Source of the DNA: Apoda limacodes
Lineage: Eukaryota; Arthropoda; Insecta; Lepidoptera; Limacodidae
Assembly: GCA_946406115.1 (NCBI GenBank)
Contig: OX291545.1
Span: 992,001-1,056,000, forward strand
Direction: 5' to 3'
Length of the DNA: 64,000 nucleotides
Shown here: positions 33,584 to 45,348 of the stretch, piece after piece
How positions within the stretch are numbered: position 1 is the first letter of the stretch
Layout: the number at the start of each line of letters is the position of its first letter
Notes under the pieces: generated by a model
Seen by the model: the letters and a program-made list of their open reading frames with translations, nothing else
What the model was told of the DNA's origin: nothing
Databases searched by the model: none
Position numbers and translations under genes: made by a program

Positions 33584-33705
33584 GTAAAATAAATATGAAA
33601 ATGTAAGTAGGTATTTTGATGATAGGATATATAAATAAAATTCTTAAAGTAAGTTTTAAAAATGGATATGAAATGTCTATAAACTACTACCGTTTCGGAA
33701 TCAGT
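33573..33705 (+). repeat. Direct repeat C, copy 2
   Basis: It matches 32095-32230 (tttagcttatgcaggtaaaa ... taccgtttcggaatca) with a small internal difference around 33650. Confidence 0.7.
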
Positions 33706-34079
33706 TAGAAGTGGCATTCTAGCGAGAAGAGAACTCTCTAGCATACGCTCTTTTGAATGTTTTATTATAATAACGAAAATATCACAACTTTTACGAGATA
33801 TAAAGTATCTGCTCATTAAATCTATGTTTCGAGTGAAAACACAAATAAGCCTTTAAGCATTTCTAAGATTCGTAAGCTATTCATAAACTGCAAAAACAAC
33901 TATTATAAGTACTTAAGGACCTTAATGACTGGTCCAGCCAAATGCCACAAAGAGCTAAAACTCTCAGCTAGGTATTACTTTTGTAATACTAATTTAACCC
34001 TTTATATTAAAACAAAATATACATAATTAAAAATACACAATTAAATATCATCTGCAAAGAAGTAACATTCTTCGTCATC

Positions 34080-36225
34080 ATGTCAACGGAAAAGCAAGTG
34101 TTCAATGATGTCTCTGTGATCCACAATGTCAAAACCGGTATTGATCACCGTATGGTAAGAAGCACATTGAACCTCAACATAAGGCTAGATAGGTCTCGAC
34201 TGATAAAGTCCACGCTCCGACCTACAACCATCCAAATCCAAAACCCAGAAAACTTTCAGCTCCAACTCAAAAATCGCTTTGAATGCTTAAAGGAAGATGC
34301 ATCAGTGGACGATACCAACGACATGTTTGTGGAAAATGTCCATACGGTTGGGTCTAAGTTCTTTAAAACCCACCGTACAAATAGAACAAAAAGACTCTCG
34401 GACCAGACTCTAAGACTTATGGACGAGAGACGAAACCTTAGGCTGCAGTCTTCGGATGGTGCAGTGTCATAACGGCGGCTTAATAGACAGATCTCAAAAT
34501 CACTTACAAGCGACAAACGCCACTTTAATACTTTGCGTATTGAAGAGGCAGTAGAACGGAACAAAGGACCAAAGTGTTCGCGAGAGATTTGGCTATTGGG
34601 CGAAGCCGTCTGTCAAGGCTGGAGACGGAGGACGGCAGCATTGTTTCGTCTGGACCAGAGGTCTTAGAGGAGATCGAGAAATTCTATGGACAGTTATACA
34701 CGTCGACATCGAAACCAGTTGGCAGTCCAGCTAAAGACCCTAGAGCTAGACTGACTCGACACTATACCGAGGACATCCCGGACGTCAGCTTGTACGAGAT
34801 TAGTATGGCTCTCAAACAGCTTAAGAACAATAAGGCACCGAGTGATAATGGAGTTACAAATGAGCTTCTGAAAGCGGGTGGAAAACCAGTACTAAAAGTC
34901 CTTCAGAAGCTCTTTAACACCGTCATACTCGAAGGCACTTCGCCACAAGCATGGCACAGGGGCGTGGTGGTGCTTTTCTTCAAAAAACGTGGCAATACCC
35001 TTCTTAAGAATTACAGACCCATCACGCTTCTGAGCCATGTTTATAAGCTGTAGTTATGAACCGTCTCGCTCGCAAGTTCGACGACTTCCAGCCTCCCGAA
35101 CAAGCCGGTTTCCGAAGAGGCTATAGTACCGTAGACTACAAACATACGCTGTGGCAGATTATACAGAAGTCAGAAGAGTATAATCGGTCCCTTTGCTTAG
35201 CGTTTGTGGACTATGAGAAAGCCTTCGATTCGGTGGAAACATGGGCAGTGCTAAAGGCTCTACAGAGATGCCGTATTGATATTGATTGATTTGATTGATT
35301 CGATCGTTATATCGAGGTGCTAAAATGCTTGTACGATAACGCCACTATGTCAGTCCGTCTCCAGGATCAGAACTCGAAACCAATCCAACTGCAGTGAGGT
35401 GTGAGACAGGGAGATGTCATATCTCCGAAACTGTTCACAAATGCGTTGGAAGATGTCTTTAAGCTTCTGGACTGGGACGGTTTTGGCATCAATGTTAATG
35501 GCGAGTACATTACCCACCTTCGGTTTGCCGACAATATTGTGGTCATGGCAGAATCGATGGAGGACCTTAGCACAATGCTCGAAAGCCTTTGTAGAGCTTC
35601 CCAATGAGTGGGCCTCAGGATGAACATGGACAAGACGAAAATCATGTCGAATAGCCATGTAGAACCCACTCCAATAACTGTCGGGAACTCTACACTCGAA
35701 GTTGTTGACGAATACGTATACCTGGGACAAACTGTTCGATTAGGTTGGTCCAATTTCGAGAAAGAGGTTAATCAGCGAATCCAACTCGGTTGGGCAGCGT
35801 TCGGAAAACTGCGTACTATTTTCTCGACCCAAATACCCCAGTGCTTAGTGTGTGTTGCCAGTGATGACTTACGGCACTGAGGCTATGCTCGGAGTTTCCC
35901 TACGTGATCGAATCAGGAATGAGGAAATCCGAAGGAGAACTAAAGTCGCCGACATAGCTTACCGAATCGCAAAGCTGAAGTGGCAATGGGCAGGGCACAT
36001 AGCTCGAAGAACCGATGGCCGATGGGGTAAGAAGGTTAACGAGTGGCGGCCACGAACCGGAAAGCACAGCGTGAGACGGTCCCCCGCTAGGTGGACAGAT
36101 GACCTCGTAAAGGTAGCGGGGAGCCTTTGGTTACAGGCGGCACAGAGTCGCACGCTGTGGAGAAAGTAAGGTGAGGCCTATGTCCAGCAGTGGACATCAA
36201 TGGGCTGATATGATGATGATGTTGA
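34080..36225 (+). mobile_element. RTE-type non-LTR retrotransposon, 5'-truncated and degenerate
   Basis: It starts within the endonuclease (VKTGIDHRMVRSTL) and runs through a linker and an RT: LKQLKNNKAPSDNGVTNELL, VVVLFFKKRGN, NYRPITLLSHVYKL, EQAGFRRGYSTVDYKHTL, LAFVDYEKAFDSVE, GVRQGDVISPKLFTNALED, LRFADNIVVMAE, LGLRMN-like and VYLGQTV. The C-terminus gives AKLKWQWAGHIARR and RRSPARWTDDLV. The 3' end has aggcctatgtccagcagtgg and an ATG repeat, typical of RTE. The active site is FADN instead of FADD, and stops or frameshifts at about 34470, 35054, 35290, 35396, 35606 and 35850 break it. Confidence 0.85.
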
Positions 36226-36840
36226 CATTAAAGAACTTACTCAGTTTGTTAGGCGCAATTTCACTACATTCACGACTCAACCCGATCCCTCTCGTTAGCA
36301 GTGAATTAAAGATATGGCAGTATAGATATGTGTAAAATAATTCGATTGGTAACTTAAAGCTATTGATGTAGGTATGTTTAAAAGATCACCCACATGGGTG
36401 CCTATAGGCGACGACCTGCCCTGCTGTATTATATTTATAGATGGCTGCTGCAGCCGCGTCAGAGGAGCCAGAGATAAAGTGAAATAAGCCGCGAAGCAGA
36501 TAAAATAAGGTGAGGATGCTCCATGTATCATTCATACGGTGGCACGCGGTATACCTTGGGCACCGCTGCTCAGGATAAGTGCCAAATGTCACGACAGTAC
36601 TGCTATTCAAAAGGAACTAAATTCTAATATCTTGCATTAGTATGTCTTGTTCATTAATGTCGGTTGGCTCTCCACGAATTGCTCCTTATTTGGTTAGACA
36701 GGGCGAATGAATAAATGGCTTATAGCCATTGTCAGAAAAACTTTTATTATCTTCTCTATCTGGATTTTTTTTTTACTAGGTACTAAACGAGACTGATTTA
36801 AGAACTAAACGAAAAACAGCACTAATTATATCGTTTTTTT
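36225..36840. other. No gene recognised
   Basis: Moderately complex sequence with phrases such as ggtgcctataggcgacgacc and ggtggcacgcggtatacc; only short overlapping open frames on the minus strand, no domain seen. It may be the tail of another repeat. Confidence 0.3.
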
Positions 36841-37165
36841 TTGTACGTGAACCACAAATCGTCCTACATCATTGGCACGATAAGACTGTCTAAATGTCAT
36901 GTTTCTAGGTCAACGGGAAGTGTCCTATAGGTTTTGATTTATTTGTGTCACAATATGTGACAAAAATAACTGTATTTTGGACATATTTTTTCATTGCATT
37001 GGTTCAAAAGCTTGATTTTTTTACAACTTTAAGTGTAATTAGTTTCAACTTGATACCTTTTTCGCGTTCCTGAGAAAAAGGGTCTTAATAGGCAGACAGA
37101 CAGACGGACAACAAAGTGATTCTATAAGGGTTACTTTTTTCCTTTTGAGATACGGAAGTGTGACA
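36840..37165 (+). repeat. Interspersed repeat ending 'ggacaacaaagtgattct'
   Basis: gtcaacgggaagtgtcctat, caacttgatacctttttcgc, gagaaaaagggtctta and a CAGA-type run followed by ggacaacaaagtgattctat. The same family lies at 58240-58585. Confidence 0.55.
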
Positions 37166-37405
37166 GATACAAAGCGAAAAGGAGGTCTCTTCTCCCTTTC
37201 TAACTAGTTTAAATAAACATAAGCAAACAAAATAGCAGACGTTGATAGAAAGAGAAAAGAGACTTTTGCTAAAATATGATCAATTTTGTGAGGCTATTGC
37301 ACAGTCCATAGGACAGATTACTGAACTTGAAGGCAATGGTATAATTATACTATTATCTATAGCTACCATTAGTATATCGATGATAGCTACTAATTAATGA
37401 CCAAA

Positions 37406-37874
37406 GGCGCGATCCTTCTGAGCGGCATTGCAATTTAATAGTAAAACGTCATTTAAGCATATATAAGTATATATAAGTACCCGTTCCGTCTAAGCGCAGA
37501 TGAAAATTTCAGCACGCTATTATTGCATAAACGAAACGCCTTGTAAAACGGGCTGTATAGATAATAGTACATTTTGCGCTATTATTTGACAGCTATCAAA
37601 TGTAAAAGTGAATCCTTTGAAAAAAATAGTTATAACGTTTTTTTTAAAAAAATCTTTTTTTGCTATAAACTACAAAAAAAATCAAAACTGTTGTGCACTT
37701 GTTGCACTGTACACACATTGAACTGTCAAAAAATGACGCAAAAAGCGTTTCATTTTAATAATTATATACAGCGCCGAAGGAATTATCAGCTGCGCTTTAA
37801 CGGAACGGGTAGTTGGTGCTAAAATAAGGGTTTTTTTGCTATTGAATAACAACGCTGCTCAGAAGGAACGCGCC
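37406..37874. mobile_element. MITE with ~110-bp inverted arms
   Basis: The left end is ggcgcgatccttctgagcgg; the right end read in reverse is ggcgcgttccttctgagcag. Inner arm blocks acccgttccgtctaagcgca and its partner acccgttccgttaaagcgca also pair. No protein is encoded. A partial copy is at 31780-31895. The target-site duplication is not clear. Confidence 0.65.
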
Positions 37875-38031
37875 TCAAACAGTGCCTATTTTGTTTTTTC
37901 TTTTGGACTTTTTGTTGTTTGGCTCGAAATGTCGAATACATACAAAAGAGAATAAAATCATAACGTGATATATATTACACTGATTGGCTTATTCTTCTTT
38001 CTTCCTCTATGTGAAAATTTTGTAACTATAA

Positions 38032-38392
38032 ATGCCGCGTGAAAAGAATCGTTATCGCCGTAGTTTGTCACGCAGTTCTGAATCCTCTTACGAACGCCAA
38101 AAATCCAAGAGTAAACATAAAAGGCGATCAAGATCTAGAAATCGATCAGAATCTAGCAGTCATAAAAGGAAGCGGTCTGTTTCTCGATCGAAGCGTAAAA
38201 GAAGGAGTCATTCGAGAAGCGCATCTAGAGATAAATATGATTCAAAGGTGAAGAGGTCTTCATCTCGTTCTAAACGCTCCCGGCATTCTCGTTCGCGTTC
38301 TACTTCTCAAAGTAGATCTAAGCATAGTAGGAGCAATAAGAAATCTGGGAGAAAGTCACGATCATCTAGCAGATCAGGCTCTTACGAAATAG
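38032..38392 (+). CDS. RSRC1: RSRC1-like exon 1 (RS domain)
   Basis: 120 codons rich in Arg-Ser, Lys and His, bounded by gtaagt at 38393. An overlapping frame at 38039-38251 is a shadow of the same repeats. Confidence 0.8.
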
Positions 38393-41300
38393 GTAAGTAC
38401 TCACATCAAGGACTTTAAAATATGTTTAGATTTTACTTTAAAATATATATCATGACATTTCACTTAAAACATTCTATATAAAATTGCACTGAGGAGACTG
38501 AGTCATTAAGTGGAGCATTAGCAATTGCGCTCCTATGAAATGAATATCAGTATAGATACTTAGAGGGTAGTCACTTATATCGGTACATTGAGCTAGGATG
38601 TTGTAATTTTTACTCTATATACCTTCTAATATAAGCTGACAATTTGTCAATTTTCAACCGTCGGAACTATTCGTTTTGGAGATATTAATTTTAGAAATTT
38701 ATTGAGGTTATTGTATTGAAAAAGATCACATTTTAAATCATAGACTTACATAGTGCAAAACAATAAAAAAAATGGTAACAATAGGGATGTTCTATTAGCT
38801 CAACATTGATTTTCTACGTTTATCAGAAAAAAAAAGTATTGATTATAGTTATTATTAATGCTTTTTGCACATACTGATTTTTTGGAACTATTTATGAATA
38901 TTTAGGTGGAGTGCTTTTAGTGCACAAATTTGACTAATTTTAAAATAAATATAATAAGACCAAGACATCTTTCTGCAAAATATCATTACAATTGATGCAA
39001 AGGCGGCAGAATTATAAGGCTGTGTCATATGGACGGGCAGACATTACAAATTTATAAGGATTCCGTTTTTGTTATTTGGCTACGGAACCCTAAAAGACTA
39101 CTTTTGTCAAGTGTTTTTTGCTTCTTAACATCAATGATTATTGAACATCAATTGTTATCAAGCATTGATGATTATCGAACATCGATGATTTTTGAGCATC
39201 CCTACATCCCTTGTCAGCCATTTTGTAATGTTTATTCATCGTTTGCATCTCGCCTTGAACACGTTATTGATCCGCTTGAGAACTTTCTTTGAATATCAAG
39301 CCACACATCATTGTCTGAAGCCATGTCTTCCAGTGATTTTGTGAGTGATCTCCTGAAATGCTTTGAGTGTTGGACTCTTCTGAGCCACTCCGGCTTTCTA
39401 GTGAGACTAAAGTGAGGCTGCAAGTGTTGGACTCTAATGAGCCACTTGCGGCTGGAGTATTGAGTGCTCCCGAACCAGCCACCTTTGGTTTGTTTGAATG
39501 CCATGCTTCGACTTGTTAACCATCCACTTCTGGTACAGCTACGAGGTGTCCTGCATCCCCTGAACCATCCACCTCTGGGTCATCCAAACGTCGCAAACAT
39601 TATTACGCTGAAGAGTTCCGGGACCAGTGGAATTTAGACAAGATGTCTAAATTATTAGATACAAGGGAAAAATGTTTGTTGTTTGTGGAGGAACAAGGAC
39701 TAATTTTGAAAAGCAAACTTTACCCTCAACATCATTCTCCAATGAGGATAACAAACAAAGGAACTGTTGGAACATTTAGGTAAATATGTATAAAGATATT
39801 AGGTTGGTTCTTTTATTTATAAACAAATTTAATTTAATAGCTTCTACCATTTTTAAAAACTGATCTTATAATTCAGGTAATTTTGGATTAAAGTCCGCAT
39901 TATTTGATTATTCATAATATAATCATTTTACAATATTATAGGTCTTGTGTGACATTTATCTTCAGTGATATATTTAGGTTCGTATTTGACTGGCAGAGTA
40001 AACACAAAGAGTAAACAGATATGGGTTTTTAAGATTAATTTATTAAAAAAACTTTTAACCCAAAACCGATTCTGTCAACCCCAACATGGCGTGGTCTTGG
40101 TCTGTCATACCCCTAGAGTGTTTTAGAGAGCCGGAGGCGCGGAGGGTAAGCAGCCTGCTGTAAAAAAGCACAGGCACCTCGAGAGCTGGAGCGACTGAGG
40201 TAAGAAGCCGAAGTAGCGAGTGGGTGCCTGGGCTGGTCATCCCGCAGCTCCAGGATAAGGCAGAAGTGGAGTTTTTTTTAAGACAAACTACATTACCTAC
40301 CATTCATTTTTTTAATTATTGGCAGCAACTTGTTCTTAGACTGTATTCAGGGTAACAACTTGTACTTTTTAAGTGTGTGAATAGTAATTTACTGTGTTAA
40401 TTTCAGATGCAGCAAGAAAAATTGCAGATATTCAAACATTTGTAGATCAAGCAACACTTGGTTTGAAAATATAAAGATATCACTGGTGGTAGTATTCCGA
40501 TTAATGTAATGCTATGCCGCAGATTTTAATTATAAACAAACACTGTGGGAATGCACCATAATGGGAAGGGATTGCACTGTTTCACAAAATGCTGACCTGG
40601 ACTGGTTTAGTTACTGTCGCGAAACAATTTGTGTTTATGAAATAGAACATGCTGAGCTCAAAGACAAAATTGGTAGTCCAGGAAAAACAGTACAAATTGA
40701 TGAAAGCAAATTCGGTAAGCGAAAATATAATAAAGGAAGAATAGTGGAGGGGCATTGGGTGCTCGGTTTGATTGAGGGTGGGATTGAAAACATTAGAAAT
40801 GTGGAAACTTTGATACCATTAATAAACAACATGTCAGAGAGAACACAATTATCCATTCCGATAGCTAGAGAGCATATATGTCACTCCCAGAACATGGTTA
40901 CATACATGAAATTGTGAACCACAGTGATCCTGAAAATTTATTTGTGGCAGAAGATGGTACCCATACTCAGAGGATTGAAAGTCAATGGAGAAAATTAAAG
41001 AAAAGATTTTTTAAAGTGAATTATAAAGGAAATTTTAATGAATGGTTGATTGAATATTTATGGAGAAAAAGAATAGACAATAATCATGGTGATGAATTCA
41101 TAGAATTAATTAAGTGTATTAAATATGTATATAAAATTTATAAACTTGGTTTTATTTAAAATTGAATATCTTTAAAAGTTTGCATCTTTGCATTATTTGA
41201 CTCCCTCGCAGCCTAGTTGGTAATGTTGCCGACTGCTGCGCAGAGGGTGTGGGTTCGATTCCCGCGTTGGACAATCATTTATGTGATTAGTAACATTTGT

Positions 41301-43499
41301 GTTTGTCTTAAGTCTGGATGTATTTATGTATAATATGTATGTATTTACAAATCCATAACACAAGCACTGCGTACTTTGGGGCCAGACGGCGCTGTGTGTA
41401 GTGTCCAAAAATATTTATTTATTATTCCAGTTATAATTTTAAAAAAAATAATTCCTAACTGAAAATATTCATTTCTGGTGGGGGAGGACCCTACCCCTAA
41501 CTCTGAAGCATCCGCAGCTTTCAGAAATTTGGTGAAACCTTGAAAAGAACTTCTCCTTAAACTCAGCTGTGTGGGGGTCGATAACCGGTCATTTTGTCAA
41601 AATTTGTGATGAAATTACCTATATGTGATGTCATAGTAGTAGTTCAAGTAGTTTAAAACCATTTGCTTTAACTTTTTATTTTTAAATCTATGAGTGATAT
41701 GACAAGAAAATTATTTCCAAATAATTTATACTTCGTAAAATGTTCTTTATCGCTATAAAAATACATGTTTCGTTATTTTAATTTATTAATACGCTTGTTC
41801 AATTTAGAATATTAGTGCAGACCGGTCTAGTAATTACTAGCCACGTAACATGCAACATGTTAAGATTGTATATTAATAAATTTTAATTACAATAAAAACT
41901 TAGTCAATGTCGCTACGAATATAAATTAAATAAAAAATAATAAAAATAAAGTAATTAAAATTTTAATTAAAAAAATATCAGAAGGCTCAGCTCTTGTTTA
42001 TAACGTTTTGAATGAAATAATAAAATAATTTCTACTAGTAAATAATTTCTAGAAGTGCTAAAACCTACCTGAAATTATGAATTTATATTTAAGTTAAATT
42101 TTAACTGAACAATTATCACTTACTTACTCACATACTTCTGTTTTTAATAAATAATTTCATGTTTCTACTTAAAAAAAAAACATAATAGTAAACCATGTTT
42201 ATTACATTGCAGAAAACTCGTCCTCTTCTAGAACAGTGAATCTAGATGATACAGAGAGTAAGCTGGAAAAAGCAATCAAAGCAGCAGCAGCTGCTGGCCT
42301 TACCATGACCAAAATACCTACATATGAATATAAAGAAGTGGAAGTAAAAGAGGAAATGCCAACAATTCATGATAGAAACTTATTAGAGGAGATTAACAGT
42401 GAATCTTTTGTACAAAAATCCTTTACATCTTCCAAGAGTAAGAAGCAGTCACAGAATATTGTAATAGATTTGAACTCTGAAACTGTCAAAGTTCCAGAAT
42501 CAGAGGTCAAAGCACAAAAAGATGATTCCATCATAAATTTTGATGTGAGTTTGAAAATTTTTAATCATCACAAAACAAAAATATAAAGTTTGTGAAAAAT
42601 AATTGCTACTTATTATTTGTACTTAAATCATTATTTGGTTCCAGAAATTAGATATTGCCAATGATACAAAAATATAGGTAGTAACTTGGCTCTATGAGGC
42701 TCTCTGATAACTGCTGCTCAACTTTCATTTCAGTTGAGCCAAAATTTTGCTCTTGCTGCATTTTGGGAAATTATTACAAGCCTGAAATGCCACACCTATG
42801 TTGAGATAGAAAAAAGATTATCTTAACTTTAGTTTTTTGAATTTATAGTACCTAGTTTAGGGTAGAAAAACATGATATCAAGCCAACATGATTTCAGTTA
42901 AAAATGTGTGCATTAGCATGGAGGAGCATGCACATGTCACCATAGTTTTAATATTTTTTACATAAAATCATGCAACAAATGTTTTTAATGGCAACAAGTG
43001 TTGAGTAGGAGTCAGTTACTATGCATGTCTTAATAAACATATAACACAAGCAAAATTCTCTCCAAAAGTGCATTTGAAGAAGTCTGTAAAAAACTTTAAA
43101 CTTTTTTGATGTTATCCAGATGTTGTTTTTAATTTGATTAATATAAAAATAGGTAGGTACCACAGATAGATCAGGTCTATGATTACTTAAGGTTCAAAAA
43201 TTAAGTATTTGACAATTTCTTTAGGACTGAATATGATATAACTCTTCTAAAGTAGATAAACTACAAGCTGCTACTATAACAGAATAAAAATAGTCAATCT
43301 CAAAATAACCATAAACCTTGAAATCTATTTTTCTCTTACTTTTTATATTTTTTCACTGCAGTTCAGAAAAAAAGATAATGATCCTACAGACTTTTATAAA
43401 TTTTTTTTTCAGGAAATACCTTGCGAAGAAGATTTAAAAGAAATGTGGATAAAGAAACTTTATCAATATAGAAAAAAAATGTTGAGAGGTGAAATATAA
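38032..43499 (+). CDS. RSRC1: Serine/arginine-related protein 53-like (RSRC1 homologue)
   Basis: RSRC1/SRrp53 is a nuclear SR-related protein that helps 3' splice-site choice and works in constitutive and alternative splicing. Three exons: 38032-38392 (start ATG after aactataa; RS domain with RSRSRNRSESSS and RSRSTSQSRSKHS), 42213-42544 (Ala-rich helix EKAIKAAAAAGLT; EINSESFVQKSFTSSK) and 43413-43499 (LKEMWIKKLYQYRKKMLRG, TAA). Phases 1 and 0 agree; product 259 residues. The SxSFVQxxFxSSK and (E)xxWxxxLxxxRxxxLxG phrases are those of the RSRC1 C-terminal half. Intron 1 (3.8 kb) carries a Merlin element and a SINE. AATAAA overlaps the stop at 43498-43503. Confidence 0.82.
38995..39095 (+). repeat. 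Repeat scrap 'gctgtgtcatatggacggg'
   Basis: aaggctgtgtcatatggacg, acattacaaatttataagg and ggctacggaaccctaaaa match the scrap at 4145-4215. Confidence 0.4.
39230..41165 (+). mobile_element. Merlin-type DNA transposon, degenerate copy
   Basis: Lies in RSRC1 intron 1, same strand. Transposase exon A (up to 39779) gives KRRKHYYAEEFRDQWNL and REKCLLFVEEQGLI; an intron-like stretch 39780-40406 follows. Exon B (40407-40916) gives the cysteines of a zinc-binding head, YAADFNYKQTLWECT, DWFSYCRETICV, then the catalytic phrase GKTVQIDESKFGKRKYNKGR and GHWVLGLIEGG. A frame change leads into 40878-41159 with VNHSDPENLFV and GTHTQRIESQWRKLKKRFF. First Asp (IDESKFG) and last Glu (RIESQW) are present; a TAA near 40506 and the frame change near 40880 make it inactive. 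Confidence 0.72.
40020..40325 (-). repeat. Insertion within the Merlin intron-like region
   Basis: A GC-richer block whose minus strand reads open for 82 codons, including ALEVPVLFYSRLLTLRASGS and GMTDQDHAMLGLTESVLG. It is flanked by A/T runs. I have the impression of a recurrent lepidopteran repeat, but cannot name it or say whether the frame is translated. Confidence 0.35.
41200..41420 (+). repeat. tRNA-derived SINE (best copy)
   Basis: Head ctccctcgcagcctagttgg with A-box-like tagttggtaatg and perfect B-box-like gggttcgattccc; then tttgtgtttgtcttaagtct, ataacacaagcactgcg, ggggccagacggcgctgtg, and an A/T tail. It sits directly at the 3' end of the Merlin element. Confidence 0.7.
42213..42544 (+). 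CDS. RSRC1: RSRC1-like exon 2
   Basis: The acceptor attgcag at 42206-42212 and donor gtgagt at 42545. It encodes VNLDDTESKLEKAI, the Ala-rich helix, a Glu/Lys linker and the conserved INSESFVQKSFTSSKSKK segment. Confidence 0.82.
42545..43412 (+). other. RSRC1-like intron 2, nothing else seen
   Basis: AT-rich intron without recognisable repeat or exon; ends with a strong polypyrimidine tract. Confidence 0.5.
43413..43499 (+). CDS. RSRC1: RSRC1-like exon 3 (C-terminus)
   Basis: A long pyrimidine tract and cag precede GAA ATA CCT. It encodes EIPCEEDLKEMWIKKLYQYR and a short end, then TAA. It is 87 nt and too short to appear as a long open frame. Confidence 0.78.
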   Translation, partial: EIPCEEDLKEMWIKKLYQYRKKMLRGEI

Positions 43500-43504
43500 T
43501 AAAA

Positions 43505-44385
43505 ATAATGAATTGTCTATTAAATATTTATATTTATATTAAATTTTGACTTAAGTGTACTCTGCAATTGTTAAAAACTACTGAAACATATTCTAAAACA
43601 CGATATTTAACTTAAATTAACTTTTGTTGCCGACATGACTGTAGGATACTTGATGCTGTCTCTTCACCCCTTGCACAACTACTATATTAAAATTGTGTAA
43701 TAGTACCTGAATATAAGGGTTGTACAGCAGTGTCAGCCCCCTGTAAAAAATTGCGGGAATGTGTGCTCTGGTGAAGGTGAACAAAAAGCCAAAGCTACAT
43801 AGGCAACCATGAGTTCCTGTGTCGTGCGAGGGGAATGTGCTTTTTTGCAAATCAAAGTTAGCATTTTATACTTTTCCAGGTCTTTTTTTATCCCCTCCCT
43901 GATTTTAAATTGAAAAGCACTTAAAGAATCAGGAAGTAAGTCATTAAAAAATCACTTACAGTAACCTTTTAAAAGTATTGTAAACTATGTATTATGTAAA
44001 CATTCTAAAATATTCAAATTAAAAAGGGATATTGTCTGTAAGAACTTTTATGAGATAAATATGCCTTTTCATTGTGATAAGGGTTACTGGCTTATGAGTG
44101 CTAGTAAAAAAACAATAGTTGTGGATTTTTTTACCACATAATGTGCCACACAATTACATAATGTCAAAGCAATTTAGCACTGGATTTGGTCTGTTTAGTT
44201 TAATCAAAATTTAGATTTTGTGTATTATTAGTTGGATTACAATTAAATTATGACTTACAACAAAAATAACTGTGAATTTGAAAAGTGGTCCAATTGTCAT
44301 GAGATTATGACAATCAAGTTAACAATTTTAATACTAATTGTAGCATGGTAGGTAATTAGTTTTGAGTTTTATTTATAAAAGTCAC
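43505..44385. other. Intergenic, nothing recognised
   Basis: AT-rich; short minus-strand open frame at 43617-43850 has no domain and no family I know. Confidence 0.4.
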
Positions 44386-44389
44386 AGTT

Positions 44390-44720
44390 AAAACCATACT
44401 AATATTATAAATGCAAAAGTAACTCTGTATGTTACCCCTTCATGCTTAAATGGTACTAATATGTATAGATTATGATTATATTTGGCATGGAAATAGGTTG
44501 AGTGCTGGGGCTACTTCAAAACATCAAGTGTGAGTCAGGTTTTATTCTAAAATTGAATAGTTGCCATTGAAATCTTACACTGATTATCAAATTTAGGGCA
44601 GCTGGAACCATGGGCTTTTTTGGCATGGATATAGTTTGAGTCTTGGGAAAGGACATGGCTACTTAAAAACATGATGGGTGTCACAGGTAAAAAATGTTTG
44701 ATGGAGTCATGTTACGAAAG
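44390..44720 (-). repeat. Degenerate interspersed repeat
   Basis: catactaatattataaatgc, then degraded 'tggcatggaaataggttgag' twice (44480 and 44620). It resembles the family at 18750 and 63310 in reverse orientation, with high decay. Confidence 0.4.
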
Positions 44721-44889
44721 GGACTCCTAATAGATGATAGGTAAGGAAAGACCACAAAAAGACCTTAGAGTGGTCTCATCTAAATCTATTAAGGATTACA
44801 CCAGTGGTTTGTAGGTTAACAAGCAAACCCTCTAGTATGTATGTTTTATTTTTATAACTTGTACATCAGCTGTCAGTGTCAAATTTTAA

Positions 44890-45010
44890 CTTATTTTTTT
44901 ATACAACTAAGGTGGTGAACAAGCTACGGTCCGCCTGATTATAAGTGGTCACTAGCCTATGGATTCTTGTATCACTACCAGTCCTCTTCATTAAATATCA
45001 TAAAAACAAC
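44890..45010 (-). repeat. LINE 3'-tail fragment
   Basis: tttttatacaactaaggtgg, acggtccgcctgattataag and tagcctatggattcttgta are the reverse complement of the LINE 3' end at 23060-23150. Confidence 0.5.
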
Positions 45011-45348
45011 TAGTCCAGGGCGCTAAGAAAAAAAAGGCCACTTGGAAATTTTTTCTTGAAATATTTCCTAAGCGCCTCTTTTGTACTTCCTAACCAAAAC
45101 ATCCCCTTGCATATCCAGATGGAATTCAGAAATCTCTGCTTAGGTAAAAAACCTAACACATAGTAAATAATTACTAAACTATTAAATGACTGGTCAACAA
45201 TGTACACACATGTAACAAGTTATTATTTTATTATTGAACACCATAACATAACATCACTGATCCACTGTCATATATTCTGTAACTACAGTATTCTATATTT
45301 ACAATTGTGCTATCATAAGCGTAACACTTGCAATTTCTTTTTTGAACT

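Noticed and set aside
33818..34026. Open frame with three cysteines (INCKNNYYKYL ... YYFCNTN) as second exon of the signal-peptide exon
   Set aside because: Every acceptor tried leaves the wrong phase for the phase-1 donor at 33583.
35350..35753. Two long minus-strand frames in the RTE element
   Set aside because: They are antisense to the reverse transcriptase, whose motifs are clear on +.
38039..38251. Second + frame in RSRC1 exon 1
   Set aside because: The RS frame starting at 38032 has the right composition, splice donor and downstream exons.
41205..41280. tRNA gene
   Set aside because: It has A- and B-box-like sequences but no complete cloverleaf, and it continues into the SINE body found elsewhere in the window.
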